From CAZAMI01 sp964627805 (GTDB lineage Archaea; Thermoproteota; Thermoprotei_A; Sulfolobales; NBVN01), in assembly GCA_964627805.1 (NCBI GenBank), contig CAZVLA010000030.1, positions 104,826 through 168,825 on the forward strand: 64,000 bases of DNA, read 5' to 3'. Positions 1 to 9,189 of the stretch are shown here, piece after piece. Every line of letters begins with the position of its first letter. Position 1 is the first letter of the stretch. The position numbers were made by a program, and so were the translations under genes. The notes under the pieces were generated by a model. The model made no database searches, was not told where the DNA came from, and saw nothing but the letters and a program-made list of their open reading frames with translations.

Positions 1-1
1 A

Positions 2-649
2 TCAAGAACGCCGACGGATGTCTATTTCATAGCTAATAATGACGTGACTATGGAAGCACCCAAGGACATAATCGAGAAAGTGGGTAAGATACATAGAAGT
101 AAGTTAAAGTATAGGTGGGATCCGAGTAAGGCTCTTAGATTAATACTAAGGACACACACTACCGCGGTATCCATGAGGACCATATATACTAAAGGTGGTG
201 GAGAGTATAGGGCATTCTCACTAGATAGGGTATTTAGGCCGGATACACCGGACCCCACCCACTTAATGGAGTTCCATCAATTGGAGGGGATAATAGTAGG
301 TAGGAGAGTATCGTTTAAGAACCTACTAGGGTTCTTTAAGGAATTCGCTAGAGTAATGGGGCTAGGTGAGGTTAAGTTTAAGCCAGCATACTTCCCATTC
401 ACTGAACCTAGTGTTGAGGGATACATAAAACACCCAAAGCTAGGCTGGATTGAGGTGTTTCCCGGGGGGATGTTTAGGCCTGAAGTGCTTAAGCCGTTAG
501 GTTTAGAGGGTTATAATGTAGCTGCTTGGGGAATAGGGATTGACAGAATAGCCATGATAGTCCTAGGTATTGATGACATAAGGCATCTGTACACTAATGA
601 GTTAGAGATCATTAACTCAATGAGGGTTCCGGAGGTGATTTATAGGTAA
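2..649 (+). CDS. pheS: Phenylalanyl-tRNA synthetase alpha subunit (3' part)
   Basis: Catalytic subunit of the heterotetrameric PheRS, which charges tRNA-Phe in the cytoplasm. The frame is open from base 2, so the 5' part lies outside the window; about 215 C-terminal residues are present. Visible class II synthetase signatures are the FPFTEP segment of the phenylalanine site and motif 3, WGIGIDRIAM, with its ATP-binding Arg. The stop overlaps the ATG of pheT (TAATG), so the two subunits are co-transcribed and probably translationally coupled. Nothing is unusual apart from the truncation by the window edge. Confidence 0.95.
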   Translation, partial: SRTPTDVYFIANNDVTMEAPKDIIEKVGKIHRSKLKYRWDPSKALRLILRTHTTAVSMRTIYTKGGGEYRAFSLDRVFRPDTPDPTHLMEFHQLEGIIVGRRVSFKNLLGFFKEFARVMGLGEVKFKPAYFPFTEPSVEGYIKHPKLGWIEVFPGGMFRPEVLKPLGLEGYNVAAWGIGIDRIAMIVLGIDDIRHLYTNELEIINSMRVPEVIYR

Positions 650-2325
650 TGCCCGTCATAAGTTTCAAGTTGTGGGATCTGGATAGGTTAGTAAGGCATG
701 AAGTACCTAGGGATAAAGAAAAACTTGAGGAGTTGCTTAGCGTTATGAAGATGGAGTTAGAGAGTATCGAAAATAATGAAGTAACTGTGGAGGTAGCTCA
801 TGATAGGGCAGACTTATTCTCAGCGGAGGGTATAGGTAGGTTCTTAAGGTTCTACCATAACGTGGAAGAACCTAGTAAGTACGTTATTACTGTCTCTAAG
901 GAAGCATCGCTAGACATAAGCAAAGCTCCAAGTTACAGGCCATACGCTTTCATGGTTATAGTAAGGAATGTTAAGTTAGATGATGAAGCCATAAGACAGT
1001 TATTTCAACTTCAAGAGAAGCTACATCTATCACACTGCGGAGATAGATCATTAGTGTCTATAGGACTCTATGACTTAGATAAGCTAAAGCCTCCTTTCAA
1101 GTACGCATCAACGAGTGATTATAGATTCATCCCGCTTGAGGAAACTAAGGCAATGAATATCGAGGAAATTCTTAAGGAGACTGATAAGGGGAGAAGATAT
1201 GCTCACTTAGTTAAGAAGGGTGAATATCCTATATTAATTGATAGTGAGGGTAAGGTACTTTCATTTCCACCGATAATAAATAGTGAGGAAACTAAGGTTA
1301 CTGAGGATACTAGGAACATAGTAATAGATGTAACGGGTCCCGAGCCCTACCTAATGGCTAAGGTAATTTCAGTGGTAGCTTTAAGTACCTTGGAGAGGAC
1401 ATACGGATCACGAAACATAGAGGTAGTACCTATAGAGGGTAACCAAGAACTAACCAATATACTGCTTGAGGTCATTAACGGGAGAGAATTAGGGGTAGGC
1501 TTAAGTAGCATTAAGAACTTACTAGGTATTAACTTAGGTATTAATGACGTAGTTAAACTACTTAAGAAGTTGGGATACGTGATTGAGGACGTAAGTAGTG
1601 ACTCAGTTAAGGTTTGGGTACCTCCGTATAGGTTAGATGTAATCGATGGTGTGGACGTGATAGAGGATCTAGCCATAGGTTTCGGCTACGGTAACATAGA
1701 GCCGGAGTTAATGCCTCCGACACATACGGGAGCCATAGATCCTATAGAGAGGTTCGCTAACGTAGTTAGGGATGTTATGATCGGATTAGGGTATACTGAA
1801 GTAGTTAACTTCATAATGATCGATAAGGACTACCTAAAACTAGTAAGTAATGAAGCATTTATTGAGGTGGCAAACCCTAAGTTAAAGTCGTACTCAGCAC
1901 TTAGGAACTCTTTAATACCGTCGCTACTGTTAACCGTGAAAGTTAATAAGGAACTATACCCCATCATTAAAGTATTTGAGGTAGGTGACGTCGTTAAGGT
2001 CTTAGGTAATGAACCAGTAACACTTAGGTATTTAGGGTTCGTGATAAGTAAGCCTGATGCTACATTAACTGATGCCTTAGCTACACTGAAGACCCTACTC
2101 AGTAACCTAGGTATTAAGTATAGGTTGGAAAGGTTAGAGTTGGAACCGTTATTACTAAGAGGGAGAAGCGCTAAGGTCGTTACGGGTAATTCTGAGGTAG
2201 GAGTTATTGGTGAGGTGCATCCAGAGATATTAACTAGGTTAGAAATTCATAAGCCAGTAGTAGTGTGTGAATTATGCATTAATTCATTATATGAAATAAT
2301 ACTTAAGGAACCTGTACTCAAGTAA
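649..2325 (+). CDS. pheT: Phenylalanyl-tRNA synthetase beta subunit
   Basis: Non-catalytic beta subunit of PheRS, needed for tRNA binding and editing. At 558 residues it has the short archaeal/eukaryotic architecture without the bacterial N-terminal OB and C-terminal anticodon domains. A B3/4-like editing region lies around residues 80-250, a B5-type domain around 280-350 (PPYRLDV signature), and the synthetase-like core follows to the C-terminus. The ATG overlaps the pheS stop and is preceded by GGAGGTGAT at 631-639, a strong ribosome site, which fixes the start. Convergent hel308 begins only 5 bases after the stop. Confidence 0.95.
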   Translation: MPVISFKLWDLDRLVRHEVPRDKEKLEELLSVMKMELESIENNEVTVEVAHDRADLFSAEGIGRFLRFYHNVEEPSKYVITVSKEASLDISKAPSYRPYAFMVIVRNVKLDDEAIRQLFQLQEKLHLSHCGDRSLVSIGLYDLDKLKPPFKYASTSDYRFIPLEETKAMNIEEILKETDKGRRYAHLVKKGEYPILIDSEGKVLSFPPIINSEETKVTEDTRNIVIDVTGPEPYLMAKVISVVALSTLERTYGSRNIEVVPIEGNQELTNILLEVINGRELGVGLSSIKNLLGINLGINDVVKLLKKLGYVIEDVSSDSVKVWVPPYRLDVIDGVDVIEDLAIGFGYGNIEPELMPPTHTGAIDPIERFANVVRDVMIGLGYTEVVNFIMIDKDYLKLVSNEAFIEVANPKLKSYSALRNSLIPSLLLTVKVNKELYPIIKVFEVGDVVKVLGNEPVTLRYLGFVISKPDATLTDALATLKTLLSNLGIKYRLERLELEPLLLRGRSAKVVTGNSEVGVIGEVHPEILTRLEIHKPVVVCELCINSLYEIILKEPVLK

Positions 2326-2330
2326 TACAC

Positions 2331-4457
2331 TTAAGGTACTTCCTTACCAACTAATTTCCTTGCCTCCCTAATAACATCAGTAGCTAATTTCCTACCGAAC
2401 GCAGGTAATTTCTCTAGCTTATCAGGAGTACTTAGTGCAAGGTCCTTTAAGCTCTTAATCCCGTAATTAAAGAGAATCCTAGCTCTAACCCTTCCTATAC
2501 CTTTAATCCTTACCAAGTCCAGTAATTCGTCCTTAACGCCGTACCTAACCCTCTCACTAAGTATCCTCAACTGAGTAGAGTGATGTCTCAACCCACAAAC
2601 CTCGCAGATCTTAGAAGCTGAGTATATAAGCCAGGAACACGTCTCTACGATATTTCTTAAATCACCAGCACCTACCCCTAACTTACTAATTATTTCATCT
2701 TCACTGACCTCATTAATCCAATAATTAATCACTAACCCTATTTTATACGCTCTTAACCAGTCATAGTAATCACAACCCCTAATTGGGGGTGGTATTAATC
2801 CGTTATCGTAAGCTACTCTAGCTTCACTAGATAACACCCTATACTTAGTTACCCTAACTCTCTGAAAGTCTGGCGTCATAGCAATTAATGTTAGGTAATA
2901 TATAGGTGGTAAGTCCTTGTCATGCCTCCTAAGCTCACTCAATATTAAGTCAGCAGTTAATGGATCTATGTATAACCTACTAACCATAGTACCTAGCTTT
3001 GTAGCTATTAATTCGGAGCCTTTGATAATTACCATACCCATATCCAGTAAGTTATTAATGACCTTACGTAGTACGTCATCAGTAATGCTGCAATCCTTAG
3101 AGATTTGTTTAAAGGCTAATGTCCTCCTCATAAATCTAAACAAATCACCTAAGTTGCTTACGTACCCAGAAGCTATTAGAGCTAGTACGTGAATCCTCAT
3201 AGCTCTCTCACTAATTAATGAAGACTTAACATCCTCGGGCTCCCCCCTAACGTATCTCCACCCCTCATCATCATTACTAACATCAGCTACTATAGCCTCA
3301 CCGTAAGGATCGTATTGAGGTCTCCCAGCCCTTCCAGCCATTTGCTTGTACTCAGCTATCGATATAGGCTTCAAGTACCCTCCTTCGTATCTTCTAGTAT
3401 ATACCACTACCCTCCTAGCAGGCATGTTTATACCAGCAGCTAAGGTTGGTGTAGCTACGACAACCTTAATTACTCCGCTCCTAAAGGCATTCTCAATGGC
3501 TAATCTACTACCATGCGAGAGTCCTGCATGATGGAATGCCACGCCATGCATTATTAAAGGCTCTAATGACTCCGCCTCGGTCTTAGGTACTCCCTCACTA
3601 CTTCGTAACTCTTTAATGACTTTAATTAGTTCATCGTCATTAAGTCTAGGGAGTAGCTTAGCTACTTTCGTAGCTAATCTCTCAGCCTTAAACCTAGCTT
3701 GCTGAAATATTATTACTTGGTAATTATTAATTAATGCATGGTTTATCACATGCTCAATAAGTCCCCTACGTCGGAGTCTCTCAACTCTACCATCACTAAA
3801 TACTATGGCTTTTCTACGTTTGCTATAGAAACCCTCAATTAACTTAACAGGTCTCCAATTACTAACTATTAATTCAGCACCTAACCACTCAGCTATCTCC
3901 TCCGGATTCCCTATGGTGGCACTTAAACCCACTACCTGAGCACCTAATTCCTTAGCGTGAACCGCTATTAGCTCAACTATAGGTCCCCTACTCTCATCAC
4001 TTATATTATGTAGCTCATCAATAACCACCGTGTGGACGTTTCTGAGCCAGGAAGGCTTAAGTCTAAAGAGTGAGTCTAGCCTTTCATAAGTAGCTACTAT
4101 AATATCGTATTTACCTAACCACTCACCGACCTCATCGTAATCACCCGTTGATATACCTACCTTAATACCGTACTTTTCCCATAGCTTAAATTCCTCAAAT
4201 TTCTCGTTGGCTAACGTCTTAAGAGGTGTTGCGTAAACACCCTTACCACCGTTTAAACAGGCTCTAACTAAGGCCATCTCAGCTATTAAAGTCTTACCAC
4301 TGGCAGTTGGTGATGAAACAACTATATCTATTCCCCTCAATAAACCCCTCTCCAATGCCCTGCTCTGAGGCGGTGTAAAGTACTTAATACCCCTTAACCT
4401 AAGCTCCTTCCTAATTACGTCAGGTAACTTAAACTTATCTACACTCTCAAGCGACAC
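2331..4457 (-). CDS. hel308: Hel308/Hjm superfamily 2 DNA helicase
   Basis: ATP-dependent 3'-5' helicase that remodels stalled replication forks, the archaeal relative of HELQ. The 708-residue length is typical. Walker A (PTASGKT) lies near residues 50-56 and the DELH box near 147-150, followed by LSATIGNPEE (motif III) and the QMAGRAGRPQYD motif VI. A winged-helix and ratchet region follows. The C-terminus carries helix-hairpin-helix segments (IKGIGRVRARILF and LPAFGRK). The start is a GTG. It is a single gene convergent with pheST and divergent from the structured region at 4551. Confidence 0.95.
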   Translation of the reverse strand: MSLESVDKFKLPDVIRKELRLRGIKYFTPPQSRALERGLLRGIDIVVSSPTASGKTLIAEMALVRACLNGGKGVYATPLKTLANEKFEEFKLWEKYGIKVGISTGDYDEVGEWLGKYDIIVATYERLDSLFRLKPSWLRNVHTVVIDELHNISDESRGPIVELIAVHAKELGAQVVGLSATIGNPEEIAEWLGAELIVSNWRPVKLIEGFYSKRRKAIVFSDGRVERLRRRGLIEHVINHALINNYQVIIFQQARFKAERLATKVAKLLPRLNDDELIKVIKELRSSEGVPKTEAESLEPLIMHGVAFHHAGLSHGSRLAIENAFRSGVIKVVVATPTLAAGINMPARRVVVYTRRYEGGYLKPISIAEYKQMAGRAGRPQYDPYGEAIVADVSNDDEGWRYVRGEPEDVKSSLISERAMRIHVLALIASGYVSNLGDLFRFMRRTLAFKQISKDCSITDDVLRKVINNLLDMGMVIIKGSELIATKLGTMVSRLYIDPLTADLILSELRRHDKDLPPIYYLTLIAMTPDFQRVRVTKYRVLSSEARVAYDNGLIPPPIRGCDYYDWLRAYKIGLVINYWINEVSEDEIISKLGVGAGDLRNIVETCSWLIYSASKICEVCGLRHHSTQLRILSERVRYGVKDELLDLVRIKGIGRVRARILFNYGIKSLKDLALSTPDKLEKLPAFGRKLATDVIREARKLVGKEVP

Positions 4458-4550
4458 TCAACCCAACCCACTAAATGTTTACTAAGTACTATAGAGTATT
4501 AAAGCTAGTTAACGTAAGAAGGGATTAAATTCTGCTAGCCATAATTAAAA

Positions 4551-4613
4551 TGGATGATCGATGCGGTCGTAGCTGAGCCCTTAGCTGTGATGTGAACGGC
4601 GGGCTTTGGTGAC
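4551..4613 (+). ncRNA. Candidate C/D box sRNA (degenerate D box)
   Basis: A GC-rich island in AT-rich intergenic DNA. Reading left to right there is a C-like box (TGGATGA, the same variant as the sRNA at 58214), a 15-nt guide-like stretch, CTGA at 4573-4576 (D'), an 11-nt spacer, GTGATGT at 4587-4593 (C'), a 15-nt stretch, and GTGA at 4609-4612 in place of CTGA. An alternative fold pairs AGCCC with GGGCT and GGTC with GACC. The degenerate D box and the lack of a terminal stem keep this tentative. It abuts the next gene and argues for that gene starting at 4618. Confidence 0.4.
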
Positions 4614-4617
4614 CTTA

Positions 4618-5910
4618 ATGATCGACAGTAAGGTGTGCCTAGTATTTATATACGGAAAAACACATAGATACGGTACTAACGTACTCATAGGTTACTTAGA
4701 AACGCTTCCCCAAATAATTAAGTATGTTGATATATACGTCGTAAAGCCTGATGAAATACACTTACTAAGTACATTGGCTAGGAAGTACAGATTAAGGGTA
4801 GTTGCTTACTCACTACTAACCACTTACGTGGCTGAGAACCTTAATGAAGTACTTAAGGTAGTTGAGACTAGTAGGAGGTTAGGCTACTTAAGTATTGCAG
4901 GAGGTCCGCATCCATCAGGAGACCCGTTAGGCACGCTTAAGTCACTAAAATTTGATTACTGCATAATTGGTGAAGGTGAGGAACCTTTAGTAGAATTCAT
5001 TAGTAACTTAATTAGTGGTAATGATATCCTCAGTACTAAGGGTTTAGCTTACTTAGATAATGATAAGTTAGTAGTCAATACTAAATTCAAGGTTAAGGAC
5101 TTAGACAATTATCCACCATTCGCTGAGAGATCCGGCCTCTTCAATCCTATAGAAATAAGTAGGGGGTGCATCTATGCTTGTAAATTCTGTCAAGTAAGTT
5201 ATATATTCTCATCTAACGTAAGGCATAGAAGCATAGAGAATATAGTTAAGTACGCTCGTAAGCTAGTGAAACGAGGTATTAGGGACGTAAGATTCATATC
5301 CCCGGATTCCTTCGGTTACGGATCAAGAGGTAAGTGGTACCCTGAGAAGGTAATCGAGTTAATCAATGAGTTGCAGAGAGTAAGAAATGAAGGTGGGAGG
5401 GTATTTCTGGGTACGTTTCCTAGCGAGGTTAGGCCGGAGCATGTAAGTGAAGAGTTAGTTAGGGAGTTAGTGGGTAAGGTTGATAATAAGAGGGTAATAG
5501 TCGGTGCACAAACAGGTTCGGAGAAGTTACTTAAGGTACTAAATAGGGGGCACACACCGGAGGATGTAATTAACGCTGTTGAAATACTTAGGAAGTATGG
5601 ATTTAGGGTAGATGTCGATTACATATTCGGACTCCCTAGTGAGGACGAGGAGGATGTTGAATTAACGTTAAACCATATGAGGAAGGTGGTAACCCTTGGC
5701 GGTAGGGTACATGCACATGTATTCCTCCCACTACCTGGTACTCCATTAGCTAGAGCACCTCCAGGGAGGATACCAGTTAAGGTTAGGAAGTTCATGTATA
5801 AACTACTCGGTAGGGGCTTCCTCTATGGTCAATGGGAGAGGCAGGAGAGATTAGCGCAGATGATAGCTAAGTTAAGGAGTGACGGTATAATACTCCCACG
5901 GGTAACATAG
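4618..5910 (+). CDS. B12-binding-like/radical SAM protein, MJ1487 type
   Basis: Radical SAM enzyme with an N-terminal cobalamin-binding-like Rossmann domain (about residues 1-130, with AGGPHPSG and IGEGEEPL as in B12-radical SAM proteins) and a radical SAM core from about 170. The 4Fe-4S site is the CxxxCxxC in RGCIYACKFCQ. The substrate of this archaeal family is not established to my knowledge; members of the wider group modify tRNA or do methylations. TTG 4606 and GTG 4609 are alternative in-frame starts, but both fall in the structured RNA-like region, so ATG 4618 is preferred. It stands alone between hel308 and archaemetzincin. Confidence 0.85.
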   Translation: MIDSKVCLVFIYGKTHRYGTNVLIGYLETLPQIIKYVDIYVVKPDEIHLLSTLARKYRLRVVAYSLLTTYVAENLNEVLKVVETSRRLGYLSIAGGPHPSGDPLGTLKSLKFDYCIIGEGEEPLVEFISNLISGNDILSTKGLAYLDNDKLVVNTKFKVKDLDNYPPFAERSGLFNPIEISRGCIYACKFCQVSYIFSSNVRHRSIENIVKYARKLVKRGIRDVRFISPDSFGYGSRGKWYPEKVIELINELQRVRNEGGRVFLGTFPSEVRPEHVSEELVRELVGKVDNKRVIVGAQTGSEKLLKVLNRGHTPEDVINAVEILRKYGFRVDVDYIFGLPSEDEEDVELTLNHMRKVVTLGGRVHAHVFLPLPGTPLARAPPGRIPVKVRKFMYKLLGRGFLYGQWERQERLAQMIAKLRSDGIILPRVT

Positions 5911-6028
5911 GAATACCTTAAGTATTCTTGGAAGTAGTGTCATATTAGCCATTATATCAGTAAAGTTAAATAAACTAATGGGTGTTTTTCTAGTATTATT
6001 ACAGAAGACTGCGGGGTGATGCATAGGT

Positions 6029-6595
6029 TTGGTTGCCCTGGTTTTTAAGATAGTAGGTATCGGTGGTGGGATTGAGGGCTTAGTTATGGAGTCCGTTAAG
6101 ACGCTCCACGAAGCGTTTGATAGCAAAGTAAATTACGTAACGTACGGCTCGGTACCTAATGAGTTGTTCAATCCTAGGAGAAGTCAGTATAGAGCTGATA
6201 TGATTAACTTATGGTTATACAACGTGTTTAGTAATAGGTTAAGAAGTAATGAGTACTTAGTAGCTATAATAGACGTCGATGCCTACGTACCTGGACTTAA
6301 TTTTGTATTTGGCTTAGCTACTCCACCACTTAAGATAGCTTCAGTCTACGTACCCCGTTTAAGATTTATGGCAACAACCGAGGAAGGCAAGGTTATTGAG
6401 AGAGTTAGGAAGGAGGTAATGCATGAGGTAGGGCATTTATTAGGTCTTGAACACTGTAGTAACGCCTCATGTGTTATGAGGTTTAGTAACAGTATATTCG
6501 ATACTGATGCTAAGAGCTGGAAGTATTGCATAAGGTGCGCGGAGAAGTTAAGGTCATTAGGTATTAAGGTCAGTAAGGAGTATGTATTGAGTTAA
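6029..6595 (+). CDS. amzA: Archaemetzincin family metalloprotease
   Basis: Zinc metallopeptidase of the M54 family, presumed cytoplasmic. The extended zinc site HEVGHLLGLEH is complete, and it is followed by the family's second site of four Cys (C-S-N-A-S-C-V-M, then CIRC about 17 residues on), so both metal sites are intact. The 188-residue length matches the family. The start is TTG 6029, preceded by GGTGAT at 6015-6020 with 8 bases of spacing. The physiological substrate of archaemetzincins is unknown. The gene is monocistronic and convergent with gltA. Confidence 0.95.
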   Translation: MVALVFKIVGIGGGIEGLVMESVKTLHEAFDSKVNYVTYGSVPNELFNPRRSQYRADMINLWLYNVFSNRLRSNEYLVAIIDVDAYVPGLNFVFGLATPPLKIASVYVPRLRFMATTEEGKVIERVRKEVMHEVGHLLGLEHCSNASCVMRFSNSIFDTDAKSWKYCIRCAEKLRSLGIKVSKEYVLS

Positions 6596-6603
6596 TCATT
6601 AAA

Positions 6604-8004
6604 CTAGAACCTCTTATTTATATGTAAGTCCTTATGAATAGCTAAGGCGGCCCTCCTACCCCAACCCATAGCCTCTATGACTGTACCCTCACCAACTACT
6701 ATGTCACCGCCGGCGTAGACTCTAGACATGCTGGTCCTCCCCTCATCATCAACTACGATTCTCCCCTTCCTATCAGTCTTAATCTCAGGTGTAGTTTGAG
6801 GTATTAGGGGGTTAGGATAGAACCCTATAGCGTTAATAACCATGTCAGCACCGAATGTCGTAGTCTCCCCTGTAGGTATAGGTCTAGGCCTACCTGAAGC
6901 ATCAGGCTCACCTAACCTCATCTTCATTAGTATGACCTCACTAACGTTACCTAGTGAATTGCCTTTGAAACCTATAGGCTGAACTAAGAACAGGAATTTG
7001 ACACCCTCCTCCTTGGCGTTCTCAATTTCTTCTCTTCGTGCAGGCATTTCCGCTTCAGTCCTTCTATAAAGTACATAGACCTTCTCAGCCCCTAGTCTTA
7101 ATGCAGACCTAGCCGCATCCATAGCGGTATTACCCCCACCTACGACAGCGACTATCCTGCCCTTATGTATGGGTGTGTCGTACTCAGGGAATAGGTAGGC
7201 CCTCATTAAGTTAATTCTAGTTAGGAATTCATTGGCTGTGTATATGTAATTTAGGTTCTCCCCGGGTACGTTCAGGAATCTAGGGTGTCCAGCACCAGTA
7301 CCTACGAATACGGCATCGAATTCATCGAGTAGTTGATATAGCGTTACGGTCCTACCGACATTCACTCCGACGTTGATCTCGACACCTAACCTTCTAAGTA
7401 GGTCTAGCTCTTCCTTAACAATCTTCTTAGGTAATCTATACTCAGGTATGCCGTAGACTAAGACCCCTCCCGGGACGTGCAGTGCTTCATAGATGACAAC
7501 CTCGTAACCTAATCTAGCTAAATCTGAAGCAACTACTATACCTGCAGGTCCTGAACCGACAACCGCTACCTTCTTACCCCGGACTACGTCCTTAACATAA
7601 TCCCTACCCTCCTCAATAATCCCTTGCTCCCTAGCCCAATCCGCTACGAACCTCTCTAGAGCACCTATCGCTACTGGTTGACCAACCTTAGCTAATGTAC
7701 AGTACTTCTCACACTGCTTCTCCTGAGGACATACCCTACCAGTAATTGCTGGTATTGGGCACTTATCCTTAATTACCTTGTAAGCTTCCTCAAACTTACG
7801 CTCCCTAATTAACTTAATGAACTTAGGAATGTCAACACCTACGGGGCACCCCTTAACGCATGGTTTATTAGGGCATTGTAAGCACCTTGAGGCTTCCTTA
7901 ATAGCCATCTCAACATCGTAACCTAACGCAACTTCATTAAAGTCCTTAACTCTCTCCTCAGGAGGTCTTTTAGGCATGGGTACTCTAGGCGTTACCTTAA
8001 CCAT
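6604..8004 (-). CDS. gltA: NfnB/GltA-type NADPH oxidoreductase large subunit
   Basis: FAD and Fe-S flavoprotein of the glutamate synthase small-subunit family, here paired with an NfnA-like partner. The likely activity is NADH-dependent reduced ferredoxin:NADP oxidoreductase (electron bifurcation) or sulfide dehydrogenase/GltA-like NADPH chemistry. The N-terminus carries Cys clusters for 4Fe-4S centres (CLQCPNKPCVKGCP, CPQEKQCEKYC), then a FAD site (GSGPAGIVVAS, about residue 150) and an NADP site (VVGGGNTAMDAARSA, about 285). The ATG is preceded by GAGGTGAT. It is 4 bases downstream of its partner, in one operon. Sequence alone does not separate Nfn from GltA function. Confidence 0.9.
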   Translation of the reverse strand: MVKVTPRVPMPKRPPEERVKDFNEVALGYDVEMAIKEASRCLQCPNKPCVKGCPVGVDIPKFIKLIRERKFEEAYKVIKDKCPIPAITGRVCPQEKQCEKYCTLAKVGQPVAIGALERFVADWAREQGIIEEGRDYVKDVVRGKKVAVVGSGPAGIVVASDLARLGYEVVIYEALHVPGGVLVYGIPEYRLPKKIVKEELDLLRRLGVEINVGVNVGRTVTLYQLLDEFDAVFVGTGAGHPRFLNVPGENLNYIYTANEFLTRINLMRAYLFPEYDTPIHKGRIVAVVGGGNTAMDAARSALRLGAEKVYVLYRRTEAEMPARREEIENAKEEGVKFLFLVQPIGFKGNSLGNVSEVILMKMRLGEPDASGRPRPIPTGETTTFGADMVINAIGFYPNPLIPQTTPEIKTDRKGRIVVDDEGRTSMSRVYAGGDIVVGEGTVIEAMGWGRRAALAIHKDLHINKRF

Positions 8005-8008
8005 GATA

Positions 8009-8866
8009 TCACCTCATACCAAACCTATCCTTAAATAACTTAAGAGCTAACTCCTCCTCCTTACGATACATCTTAAGTCTAGACAAGAGTTCATCCCAAT
8101 CAACCTCTAATGCATTGAATTCAGGTCCTTCATAGCATGTGAACCTAATCCTACCACCTACCCTAACTCTACAAGCACCACACATACCCATACCGCAAAC
8201 CATTATTGGGTTGAGACTAGCCACTACATTAGTTAATTTAAACTCCTTAGCTACTAAAGTACAAGCCTTCATCATAGGTGCTGGACCTACCAACCAGATT
8301 AGGTCAGGCTTTAATCCATTATTAAGTAACTCCCTAAGAGCATCTGAAGTAAATCCCTTCATACCCCTACTACCGTCGTCAGTAGTAATTACTACTTCAT
8401 CACTCACACTCTTTATCTGCTCCTCATATATCAGTAGGTTAGCACTCCTAGCACCTATTATTGATACCACGTAATTACCTGCTTCCTTAAAAGCCCTAGC
8501 TACAGGATATGCAGCAGCTATAGCTACGCCACCACCAATAACGACTACCTTACCATACTTCGTAACATGTGTTGGATTACCTAAAGGACCAGCTACGTGG
8601 TAAAGCCTATCACCTACCTTCTTCATGCCTAACTTGAATGTACTTACACCAACCTCCAAGAACACTAACCTAATCCACCCTTCACTGTGTGACCAATCAA
8701 CGAGGGTAAGGGGTATGCGCTCACCTTTCTCATCAGGTATTACTATGACGAACTGACCTGCCTTAGCGGATCTTGCTATTAACGGTACGTAAACATCCAT
8801 TTCCTTAATGTGGGGTGCTAACTCCGTGATCCTAAGTACTTCATAGTCGCTGTAATTGCTCATCAT
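8009..8866 (-). CDS. nfnA: NfnA-type ferredoxin-NAD(P) reductase subunit
   Basis: Small subunit of the NfnAB/sulfide dehydrogenase-type complex: a ferredoxin reductase-like FAD domain (about residues 1-100), an NAD-binding domain (GGGVAIAAAYPVARA, then GPAPMM) and a C-terminal dihydroorotate dehydrogenase PyrK-type 2Fe-2S site (CGMGMCGACRV and a later Cys in FTCYEG). Length 285 is typical. Two adjacent ATG codons could serve as start. It is the first gene of the operon and gltA follows. Together they would link the ferredoxin made by IorAB and GAPOR, both encoded in this window, to NADPH. Confidence 0.9.
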   Translation of the reverse strand: MMSNYSDYEVLRITELAPHIKEMDVYVPLIARSAKAGQFVIVIPDEKGERIPLTLVDWSHSEGWIRLVFLEVGVSTFKLGMKKVGDRLYHVAGPLGNPTHVTKYGKVVVIGGGVAIAAAYPVARAFKEAGNYVVSIIGARSANLLIYEEQIKSVSDEVVITTDDGSRGMKGFTSDALRELLNNGLKPDLIWLVGPAPMMKACTLVAKEFKLTNVVASLNPIMVCGMGMCGACRVRVGGRIRFTCYEGPEFNALEVDWDELLSRLKMYRKEEELALKLFKDRFGMR

Positions 8867-9072
8867 AAGTCACCACGTATTATTATGCATTATTGACTTA
8901 ATAAACATGAATACGTTTTTACACTCTATGATAACACAGAAGTATAAGTATGTGATTCAGTAAATAAATTAATCTATAGGGATTAATAATTAAGTGAAAA
9001 AGCTTCATTACGTAAATAGACGCGGGTACCTTAACTAATTAAAGAATATTTAACATGAAGAACGAAGATCAG

Positions 9073-9097
9073 GTAATACCTAAGCGTCAGGTATTAC
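9073..9097. repeat. Inverted repeat upstream of nurA
   Basis: GTAATACCT and AGGTATTAC form a perfect 9-bp inverted repeat around a 7-base loop, about 95 bases before the nurA ATG. It could be an operator or an RNA hairpin; nothing in the sequence decides. Confidence 0.5.
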
Positions 9098-9159
9098 TAA
9101 ATGGCTACTTAAGTTAGTATACATGAGTTATGGAGGAGGTTATAGGTACTGAAAACACA

Positions 9160-9166
9160 TTATAAG
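9160..9166 (+). promoter_or_regulatory. TATA box of nurA-herA
   Basis: TTATAAG is centred about 27 bases before the ATG at 9190, the usual TATA-to-start distance in archaea, which implies a leaderless or near-leaderless nurA transcript. Confidence 0.5.
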
Positions 9167-9189
9167 ATGCGGTAACGTAGGGGACATAG

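Larger units (their letters stand above)
8867..9189. other. 323-bp intergenic region between nfnA and nurA
   Basis: Holds the divergent promoters of nfnA (minus) and nurA (plus). It includes a 20-codon open frame starting at ATG 9055 and ending at TAG 9115-9117, which overlaps a 9-bp perfect inverted repeat (GTAATACCT at 9073-9081 and AGGTATTAC at 9089-9097, 7-base loop). No tRNA, C/D box set or longer coding frame is visible. Confidence 0.5.

Noticed and set aside
4592..4603. GTGAACGGCGGG, identical in sense to a conserved 23S rRNA stretch
   Set aside because: Only 12 bases, sense rather than complementary, and no flanking rRNA similarity; treated as chance.
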